The notes beneath the pieces were generated by a model. The model was not told the DNA's origin. It searched no databases and worked only from the letters and a program-made list of their open reading frames with translations. The translations under genes and the position numbers were made by a program. A stretch of DNA of 9,363 nt, taken from Candidatus Thorarchaeota archaeon (GTDB lineage: Archaea > Asgardarchaeota > Thorarchaeia > Thorarchaeales > Thorarchaeaceae). Shown here piece after piece: positions 1-4,975 of this stretch. Location of the stretch: assembly GCA_004524595.1 (NCBI GenBank), contig SDOA01000140.1:1-9363 (forward strand), given 5' to 3'. Each line of letters starts with the position of its first letter. The stretch's first letter is position 1.

Positions 1-435
1 TGGGATTGCCAATTCCTTTGTCAGGTAAGGATCTTCACTAAAGTATTCAAATGTCCGTCCATTTAAAGGAGTCCTAGCAATGTTCATACCCGGAGCAAGC
101 AGAACATGTCTACCCACAGCACGGACCTCTTTGCCCATGGCAACCCCAATCTGATATGCAAGATCACGATTCCAAGATGCAGCTAGGCTTATTGTGGCGG
201 GGAACCGTGTATTTTTCTTGAACCCACTTGAGTGCATTGCCACACCAAGTGGTCCATCAGTTGTCTTGAATGAAGGAATTCTGAGTCGTTTGATTGGAGC
301 AGTCGTGTATATCCTTAACCACCCTTGACTTGAAAGAAGTCTGAATTTTTCTTTAAGCGTTAGTCTAGAGAGAAGGTCCGTCACTCTATTCTCAACGTCT
401 GAACTATCATCTAAATAGACAGGATCTTCATTCAT
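1..435 (-). CDS. GH3 family beta-glucosidase-type glycoside hydrolase, N-terminal part (cut by window edge)
   Basis: Reading the minus strand from an ATG at 435 gives 145 residues open to the window edge. They match the N-terminal TIM-barrel domain of glycoside hydrolase family 3. Visible landmarks are LTLKEK (about residues 26-31), TDGPLGV (59-65), FPATISLAASWN (77-88), GRHVLLAPGMNIARTP (103-118) and GRTFEYFSEDPYL (about 121-133), the family's substrate-pocket motifs in the usual order. The catalytic Asp nucleophile, the second alpha/beta domain and any fibronectin-III-like C-terminus lie outside the window. There is no signal peptide, so the enzyme is probably cytosolic and acts on imported or internal beta-glycosides; the exact sugar cannot be told. 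A second in-frame ATG at 456 would add seven residues (MFASCRS); neither start has a clear SD. The gene follows the FdhD-like gene by 27-48 nt on the same strand, so co-transcription is likely although no functional link is apparent. Confidence 0.93.
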   Translation of the reverse strand, partial: MNEDPVYLDDSSDVENRVTDLLSRLTLKEKFRLLSSQGWLRIYTTAPIKRLRIPSFKTTDGPLGVAMHSSGFKKNTRFPATISLAASWNRDLAYQIGVAMGKEVRAVGRHVLLAPGMNIARTPLNGRTFEYFSEDPYLTKELAIP

Positions 436-483
436 AGATCTACAGGATGCAAACATGACATTATTGTCTTTCGGAAGTCTAGT

Positions 484-1191
484 TCAACCTATGTCTATTT
501 TTACAGAACCTTCATGGTACACCCAACACTGTTTATCTGAAAAGGCTCCAATGAGAGTCGTATTTGATTCTCTTGCGATTTCGATTCCTCTCTCTGTTGC
601 AACAGTCATCGATGCTATCAACGGTATTCCAACATTACATCCCTTATTGACAACATTCGAAGTGAGTCTACCAGTAATTAATAAGACACAATCTTGGAGT
701 AGATAGCCATTCTGTGCGCAATAACCAATGACCTTATTCACCGTATTCTTTCTGTCAATATCCTCACAGGTGAACCACCTCCCTGTTGCATGTTCACGGA
801 GAATGGCTCCATGAAAGGCTCCTGTGGCGGTATGGTCTCGTTGATTATTGCATAGATCGTTGAATATCTCCTTTAATGCACTTAATTTGATACTCTCAAA
901 ACTTGTAGTTCGCGCTACATCCCTATGAGTTGGTGATATTGTAGACACCTTACAGAATGAGTCTGTTATTTCTAAACTACTTACCTCTTCAAGGCTCTCA
1001 ATTATTCCCTTAGAAAGAAGATGTCCTAGTACTAAGGATTCTTCAAGTCCCGGTGAAAATGTGAATCTTGTGTCAAAGTTATCATTAACGAATAGATCTA
1101 GCTGTGATTCTTTGGCAATTCTTTCTCTCATGACTTTCCTTGAATTTCCCTGTATCATATGACATTCAATTTCACTCACTCTGGCTATCAC
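484..1191 (-). CDS. fdhD: FdhD-family sulfurtransferase/chaperone-like protein lacking CxxC
   Basis: The protein (235 residues from GTG at 1191) follows the FdhD/NarQ fold. It has an N-terminal segment with SPGLEESLVLGHLLSKGII (like the family's 'PGDLEDLALGFLLTEGII'), then TGAFHGAIL (TGGxHxA motif), CEDIDRKNTVNKVIG (family EDxGRHNAVDKxxG) and ITGRLTSNVVNKGCNVGIP (family SGRxSxEMVxKxxxxGIP). E. coli FdhD passes sulfur from IscS to the molybdopterin cofactor of formate dehydrogenase through a CxxC loop. Here the loop before the central helix (TTSFESIKLS) has no cysteine, and the GRHNAVDK site reads DRKNTVNK. Cofactor binding may persist while sulfur transfer is altered or lost. No formate dehydrogenase is in view; the only metal-pterin enzyme here is the aldehyde oxidoreductase about 4 kb away. 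A GTG three codons upstream (1200) is also in frame, but it lies inside the SD. Family assignment is firm, function uncertain. Confidence 0.82.
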   Translation of the reverse strand: MIARVSEIECHMIQGNSRKVMRERIAKESQLDLFVNDNFDTRFTFSPGLEESLVLGHLLSKGIIESLEEVSSLEITDSFCKVSTISPTHRDVARTTSFESIKLSALKEIFNDLCNNQRDHTATGAFHGAILREHATGRWFTCEDIDRKNTVNKVIGYCAQNGYLLQDCVLLITGRLTSNVVNKGCNVGIPLIASMTVATERGIEIARESNTTLIGAFSDKQCWVYHEGSVKIDIG

Positions 1192-1197
1192 TGAGAC

Positions 1198-1203
1198 CAC
1201 CTC
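1198..1203 (-). promoter_or_regulatory. Shine-Dalgarno deciding the FdhD-like start
   Basis: GAGGTG on the minus strand sits six bases before the GTG at 1191 and reads on as GAGGTGGTC, close to the archaeal anti-SD complement GAGGTGATC. It overlaps the upstream in-frame GTG at 1200, which is therefore unlikely to be the start. Confidence 0.7.
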
Positions 1204-1388
1204 TTTTACTCATCCTGAAGTGTTAGAAAAAACCCCCTGTATATTTTCTTTGATATTGAAAAAATGTATCAATTCGGATTTTATCCTCATTCCCATCTAA
1301 TTTCCATTATTTCTAGCTTGACGTATGTATCCATCTTCACAACCTCATATCTACAGAACTACTGATGAGTAATGATGATCCAACCAAC
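1201..1388 (-). other. Intergenic region with two tiny overlapping reading frames
   Basis: Between the membrane mini-protein and the FdhD-like gene the minus strand carries a 15-codon frame (1334-1287, MDTYVKLEIMEIRWE) with SD GAGGT seven bases upstream. It overlaps by ATGA a 26-codon frame (1290-1210, starting MRIKSELIHFFN) that ends 18 bases before the FdhD-like GTG. They could be leader peptides or remains of a lost gene, or chance. A TATA-like sequence at 1239-1248 within the second frame argues for chance. Confidence 0.2.
1239..1248 (-). promoter_or_regulatory. Possible TATA box for the FdhD-like gene
   Basis: AAAATATACA on the minus strand lies about 50 bases before the GTG at 1191. 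At usual archaeal spacing it would place the transcript start near 1218 with a leader of about 25 bases. No obvious BRE is present, so support is modest. It falls inside the second tiny reading frame noted for 1201-1388, so both cannot easily be functional. Confidence 0.35.
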
Positions 1389-1589
1389 TCATGGAGTATA
1401 GAGTCCAAGAGAAATAACGATTATGAAATAAATGAAACTGATTGGTTCAAAGAGAATGTAAATAAGATTCAATGGACCATCTAATCCGCCTGGTTCAGGA
1501 ACAATGCTAAATTGCCTCATCACTGACCAGACAATTCCCAGTAATACATAAAGTAGTAATATTATTCCAAGTTTTTTCAATAGACCCAA
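1389..1589 (-). CDS. Small two-helix membrane protein, unknown function
   Basis: This is a 66-residue protein I do not recognise. Its start is a TTG at 1589, chosen because AGGAGTGA lies six bases upstream and a TATA element lies about 75 bases upstream. The chain begins with KK followed by a first hydrophobic helix (about residues 7-24, LGIILLLYVLLGIVWSVM). A short polar turn, PEPGGLDGP, follows at about 32-40, and then a second hydrophobic stretch (42-64) runs almost to the C-terminus. By the positive-inside rule the N-terminus is probably cytoplasmic, so both ends would be inside with the Pro/Gly loop outside. It is divergent from the secreted DUF6345 protein gene and 188 nt upstream of the FdhD-like gene. 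The good SD and promoter make it a real gene; no function can be inferred. Confidence 0.72.
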   Translation of the reverse strand: MGLLKKLGIILLLYVLLGIVWSVMRQFSIVPEPGGLDGPLNLIYILFEPISFIYFIIVISLGLYTP

Positions 1590-1595
1590 TATAAG

Positions 1596-1603
1596 TCACT
1601 CCT
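1596..1603 (-). promoter_or_regulatory. Strong Shine-Dalgarno supporting a TTG start
   Basis: AGGAGTGA on the minus strand ends six bases before the TTG at 1589. It matches the archaeal consensus AGGAGGTGA apart from one missing G, and is the main reason to accept the 66-residue frame as a gene with a rare start codon. Confidence 0.75.
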
Positions 1604-1664
1604 AACTAAGAGCCTATAGTAACAATCTTTTGAACATAAATAATCAGTGTTTGGACTTTTCTAA

Positions 1665-1672
1665 TTATATAG
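1665..1672 (-). promoter_or_regulatory. TATA box, small membrane protein gene
   Basis: CTATATAA on the minus strand is a good archaeal TATA element. The predicted transcript start, about 25 bases downstream, lies near 1642, leaving a leader of roughly 50 bases that contains the SD at 1596-1603. Confidence 0.5.
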
Positions 1673-1713
1673 ACATATTTTCTTAAAGACTTTCAAGAAC
1701 CTGATATAGAGAG

Positions 1714-1723
1714 TTTTTTATAA
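1714..1723 (+). promoter_or_regulatory. TATA box, secreted DUF6345 protein gene
   Basis: TTTTTATAAT on the plus strand lies about 75 bases before the TTG at 1795. It predicts a start near 1745 and a leader of about 50 bases. With the opposing element at 1665-1672 it makes 1590-1794 a divergent promoter region; the two TATA elements are separate, about 50 bases apart, and do not overlap. Confidence 0.45.
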
Positions 1724-1781
1724 TACTATAGTAATGGAATATATTACATATTTCAGAAATGTAGAAACTATTAGCAGCTAT

Positions 1782-1786
1782 GGGAG
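1782..1786 (+). promoter_or_regulatory. Shine-Dalgarno for the TTG start at 1795
   Basis: GGGAG ends eight bases before TTG at 1795. The residues that follow (MKQNILLILMMIILI) form a signal peptide directly from that codon, which agrees with this start. Confidence 0.6.
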
Positions 1787-1794
1787 TTTGATTC

Positions 1795-3888
1795 TTGAAA
1801 CAGAATATACTTCTAATACTTATGATGATAATACTTATCAATTCAAATTCGGAAGCTACTGCATTATCGTTAACCTCTGCAACTTTCGAACCCTCGAAAT
1901 TTGTCCTCTCTGAAACTGAGTTAGCAATCTATGAATTGGTAACTCCTGTTGTTAATGAAACCTACGTACAAAATCTTGCATCCTCACTTTTTGGCATTCA
2001 TGATTTAATTGCTGTGGAAGAAGAAGGAGTCTACTTTGTCAATTGGAGTAATATCTACCTTGAGGTTGACTCATCGGATGGGTCAATCTGGTATGCTGAT
2101 TATGACCGACTCTGGAATATATCATCTGGTGACAATCTTCCCTATGCATCAGAGAGCCAGGCAATTGTTGATGCTTGGGTTGCTGAAACAGGTCTTATTC
2201 CTGCGAATGCTTTTTTTGCAGGACTAGGAACGACCAATGCTACAATTTACAACATTGACACTCATGTGATGTACTCAAAGATAATGCACTATCACTTTAA
2301 CTATGCATTTGACATGGGTGAGATTCCAATATCTGAGCAGACAGCACAAATCTCTGTGATAGTTGGTGAAAGTGGAGAGATTACTGGATCAGCTGAGAAT
2401 ATTGTGGGATTAGATTGGAAGTGGCGAGACATCAATCCGACTCCATATGCACATGCACTCCTCATCGAGTTTGATTCAATTTTGGCAACATATGGAATTT
2501 CAGCTGATGATGTAGTGACTTACAGTCTAGTATATGAAACCGGTGAAGAAGATTCGAACAACGACCTCCTCTATCCAATCTATGATGTAACTCTCATTGA
2601 AACCAACGGGGATGGATATAAAGTTGAATACAATCTGAAGTTTGCCGCTACTGAGTTTCAACCATTTACAGGGATTATACAACCCGCAAGTGCCATCACA
2701 GTACAACCTGGATTCCCAATTACCTTCGACTGTCAGGTATCCTATGGAACACCTCCCTATCAATATCTGTGGCATTCCCTTATTGATGGCGTACTGAGTA
2801 ATTCCAAGAGTTTCACTACTTCTACTCTCTCAGAGGCATTCAAAGAGAATACACCTATTCCACATCCAATTATACTGACTGTCAAAGACTCAGAGGATCA
2901 ATTTAGTCGTGATATCGTTGCAGTTACAATTGACTCAACTGCTCCTTTGAGCATTAATCCCACTATTGTGATAATCGCACTTGGAGCAATAGCTCTTTTA
3001 GTAATATTTCTTATTGTTGTGAAAAAGAAAGGTTTTCTTGTCGTCCCTTTTCTATTTCTAGTACTTTCTGCTTTCTTACTCATACCAATCACTTCCGCAA
3101 ATACTCATGATGCAACCAAAATTGAATACAGACCAAATGCCCCTACGGGAGCTTTTGATGATGATACAAAAGAAGTTGGCGTTGAATGGGTTGGTCTATC
3201 ATATGAAGATCGATTGACTCGTTCCGAACCAGACGCAGGTAGGTTTTACCACCACATGGGAACCACAGGTGGCTATAGTCAGGAATTCAATTGGGGTGAG
3301 TGGAATGCCTGGGAAACGGACTTCAGAGATGCCTCTGAACACGATGGCAATGATACCGAGTGGGTTGATGCAGTGGACTTTGTGTACTATGCTGGACATG
3401 GCAATTCTCTCTCGATATCTTTCACATCTGACCAAGATGACGAGTATGCCTATTTCTCTGATATGAAACTTGGTGATGGAGACCTCGAAACTCTTGCCAT
3501 GACATCATGTAATGTTTTGGATTTCTATAATTGGGGCGGCAATATATTCGAACTCTGGGGTCCAGTTCTACAGGGTGTTCACCAAATCTGCGGATTCCAG
3601 ACGGGAGCAAAGAACTCTGATAGTATGGGACTAAAATTTGCTCTGTATATGACTGGTCTATATCCACTTCCAGCCCTCACAATTATGGAATCCTGGTTCA
3701 GAGCTGGTATTGAGTGTCAGCCCTCTGACAAGAAAGTTGCAGTATTTTATGGAACAAACTCAACCAATCCATTTTATCCTCAACTAGATGATCCAATAAA
3801 TGATCATGCGAAAGGATTTGGATATGTCTGCTCTGATCCCTTACCGGAGAATATGATGTGGTATGTTTACATAACATGCAACTGCTAG
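1795..3888 (+). CDS. Secreted/membrane protein with C-terminal DUF6345 (caspase-like) domain
   Basis: The 697-residue protein has a signal peptide at about residues 1-22. Residues 25-290 form a beta-rich region resembling the N-terminal half of other DUF6345 proteins, with PepSY-like stretches such as 'ISVIVGESGEITG' (187-199). Residues 292-380 look like a PKD/Ig-like domain (GTPPYQYLWHS; PIILTVKDSEDQFS). A membrane helix at about 388-409 ends in KKK, and a second hydrophobic segment spans 414-432. The C-terminal domain (about 455-697) matches DUF6345: WETDFRD, VDAVDFVYYAGHGN (His535) and LAMTSCNVL (Cys572). A His-Gly after one hydrophobic strand and a Cys after the next is the dyad arrangement of clan CD peptidases (caspase, gingipain, CHAT). 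Both large soluble parts should face outside. Activity and substrate are unknown; the family is described mainly by sequence. It is transcribed alone, convergent with the 155-residue gene. Confidence 0.85.
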   Translation: MKQNILLILMMIILINSNSEATALSLTSATFEPSKFVLSETELAIYELVTPVVNETYVQNLASSLFGIHDLIAVEEEGVYFVNWSNIYLEVDSSDGSIWYADYDRLWNISSGDNLPYASESQAIVDAWVAETGLIPANAFFAGLGTTNATIYNIDTHVMYSKIMHYHFNYAFDMGEIPISEQTAQISVIVGESGEITGSAENIVGLDWKWRDINPTPYAHALLIEFDSILATYGISADDVVTYSLVYETGEEDSNNDLLYPIYDVTLIETNGDGYKVEYNLKFAATEFQPFTGIIQPASAITVQPGFPITFDCQVSYGTPPYQYLWHSLIDGVLSNSKSFTTSTLSEAFKENTPIPHPIILTVKDSEDQFSRDIVAVTIDSTAPLSINPTIVIIALGAIALLVIFLIVVKKKGFLVVPFLFLVLSAFLLIPITSANTHDATKIEYRPNAPTGAFDDDTKEVGVEWVGLSYEDRLTRSEPDAGRFYHHMGTTGGYSQEFNWGEWNAWETDFRDASEHDGNDTEWVDAVDFVYYAGHGNSLSISFTSDQDDEYAYFSDMKLGDGDLETLAMTSCNVLDFYNWGGNIFELWGPVLQGVHQICGFQTGAKNSDSMGLKFALYMTGLYPLPALTIMESWFRAGIECQPSDKKVAVFYGTNSTNPFYPQLDDPINDHAKGFGYVCSDPLPENMMWYVYITCNC

Positions 3889-3899
3889 AATCACTGTTG

Positions 3900-3919
3900 A
3901 ATGATTGAAAGAAATCATT
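3900..3919. terminator. Small hairpin between convergent genes
   Basis: AATGATT (3900-3906) and AATCATT (3913-3919) can pair as a perfect seven-base stem around a six-base loop in the 39-base gap between two converging genes. A T-containing tract (ATTTCT) follows on the plus strand. The stem is AT-rich and weak, and archaeal termination relies more on T-runs, so this is tentative. Confidence 0.3.
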
Positions 3920-3927
3920 ATTTCTCG

Positions 3928-4395
3928 CTATGGTGGTGTCCAATCTCTAGGAATTATTGCAGATAATGCACGTATTAGGTCCTTGGTTCTTGCATCATCA
4001 TTCCTACAGCTCTCCCAAACCTCTTGGCTGAAGATTGGACTTCCATTGTCTAGAATGAGGAACGTGAGGAGCGCAGTATCAGGAAGTGCTCTATCTGTAC
4101 AGTTCTTTTGATCCCAGATTTTTTTCATCAACAATACTTCGACAAAAGACTTCAGATTCTCTGCGGAAAAGCTGGTTTCTCTTACTTTTGTAGCCTGTGC
4201 TTCTTCAGGACTATCCACTTCTATTCCTCTCGGAATCCTTCTATGTTCAATCTTCTCTGAGGTAACAAGAATTCTCAGGCGAGTATGAAATGATGTATGT
4301 CCTGATTGATACTCGAACGAGAAGTTAGTTATGCTTGACTTGCCTTTTACTAAGTCTTTGAGGTAGTTCTTCAAATCTTTGTCTGAATATGTCAC
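3928..4395 (-). CDS. Hypothetical protein, 155 residues
   Basis: I do not recognise this family. The start is GTG at 4395, supported by GAGGAG six bases upstream; an ATG three bases earlier hits a stop at once. The protein is soluble with no signal peptide or membrane segment. It opens with a charged helix (residues 1-18). A likely strand-rich part follows (about 20-53, FSFEYQSGHTSFHTRLRILV), with HRRIPRGIEVDSPEEAQ just after. The second half alternates helix and strand (LKSFVEVLLMKKIW, TALLTFLILDNGSPIF) and ends in a helix and IPRDWTPP. Two cysteines, at about residues 99 and 130, do not form a metal motif. It lies 95 nt after the DUF3788 gene on the same strand, so it may be the last gene of the oxidoreductase-ligase operon, though its own promoter cannot be excluded. 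Confidence 0.7.
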   Translation of the reverse strand: MTYSDKDLKNYLKDLVKGKSSITNFSFEYQSGHTSFHTRLRILVTSEKIEHRRIPRGIEVDSPEEAQATKVRETSFSAENLKSFVEVLLMKKIWDQKNCTDRALPDTALLTFLILDNGSPIFSQEVWESCRNDDARTKDLIRALSAIIPRDWTPP

Positions 4396-4401
4396 ATGCT
4401 T

Positions 4402-4407
4402 CTCCTC
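4402..4407 (-). promoter_or_regulatory. Shine-Dalgarno fixing the GTG start at 4395
   Basis: GAGGAG on the minus strand lies six bases before GTG at 4395, a good SD with standard spacing, and supports the short unknown gene being translated. Confidence 0.65.
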
Positions 4408-4490
4408 GAATTGCTATTTGATTATGAAACAACTAGAGCTGACATAAGATAAGTTAATGGACTCCCGATTTGTCAGAGTTGTCTGAAACC

Positions 4491-4928
4491 CTATCCTCTT
4501 TTAGGTTTCTTCTTTATCGTTAGAAGTTTCTTTACATCTTCGAATTTATTAAAGGGGGGCGTCTTGATATGCAACCATCTACCATCATGATACTGTTTGG
4601 TATTAACGAATATATCAACCATCTCAGAACTAAACTCAGCTTTAGAGTTCTTGAAATTCTCAACTTCTTTCTTTCCAAATATTATAAGAATGGTAAGTTC
4701 TCCCTTTTTTGGATAGAATGTCAATAATGTTTTACCACTTCTTCGATAACGAATAGTAGCGTCCAATCCCTCGCCACTTCTCACAGGCTCAAATTCATAA
4801 TTCTCATTCAGATAATTCGCTATTTTTCTCCACATGTTTCCAGCTTGTTTTCCAAGAAACTTGTAGATTTCCTCTTCTGAAGGCTCTTTACCTATCTCAG
4901 GTATTTTTTCCTTAACCACATCATTCAC
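4491..4928 (-). CDS. DUF3788 family protein
   Basis: The protein resembles the small DUF3788 family of bacteria and archaea. It has an N-terminal EPSEEEIYKFLGKQ (family: P-s-eel-lg), then MWRKIANYLNENYEFEP, a strand-rich centre TLLTFYPKKGELTILIIFGKKE (family: kTlLyP..G.f...i.lGkkE, here residues 66-87 from GTG4928) and a basic end EDVKKLLTIKKKPKRG (family: DvkkLi.iKrkP). The family is of unknown biochemical role and about 140-150 residues long, which suits the GTG at 4928 (145 residues) with SD AGAGGA six bases upstream. An in-frame ATG at 4976 would add sixteen residues (MVCEDRHIFKKRR...) and overlap the preceding stop as TAATG, a coupling arrangement, but it has no well-placed SD. Either way the gene is in an operon directly behind the oxidoreductase-ligase fusion. 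Confidence 0.78.
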   Translation of the reverse strand: MNDVVKEKIPEIGKEPSEEEIYKFLGKQAGNMWRKIANYLNENYEFEPVRSGEGLDATIRYRRSGKTLLTFYPKKGELTILIIFGKKEVENFKNSKAEFSSEMVDIFVNTKQYHDGRWLHIKTPPFNKFEDVKKLLTIKKKPKRG

Positions 4929-4934
4929 CAAATT

Positions 4935-4940
4935 TCCTCT
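4935..4940 (-). promoter_or_regulatory. Shine-Dalgarno favouring the internal GTG start of the DUF3788 gene
   Basis: AGAGGA on the minus strand lies six bases before GTG at 4928. The upstream ATG at 4976 has its nearest SD-like AGAGGA about sixteen bases away, too far for normal initiation, though it could start by coupling at TAATG. Confidence 0.5.
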
Positions 4941-4975
4941 TCTTTTTTTGAAGATATGTCTATCTTCACAAACCA

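Noticed and set aside
455..706. Plus-strand open frame of 83 codons
   Set aside because: It is antisense to the FdhD-like gene, has no family resemblance, and the opposite strand is clearly coding.
1362..1378. CTGATGA and TGATGA repeats resembling C/D-box sRNA motifs
   Set aside because: The two TGATGA copies are only about ten bases apart, with no properly spaced D and D' boxes or guide-length gaps, so no C/D-box RNA can be built.
3905..4111. Plus-strand open frame of 68 codons after the DUF6345 gene
   Set aside because: It lies antisense to the 155-residue gene, which has a strong SD; the plus-strand product looks like shadow translation.
4473..4486. TCAGA-GTTG-TCTGA hairpin after the DUF3788 stop
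   Set aside because: The stem is only five bases with no T-run following on the minus strand, too weak to call a terminator.
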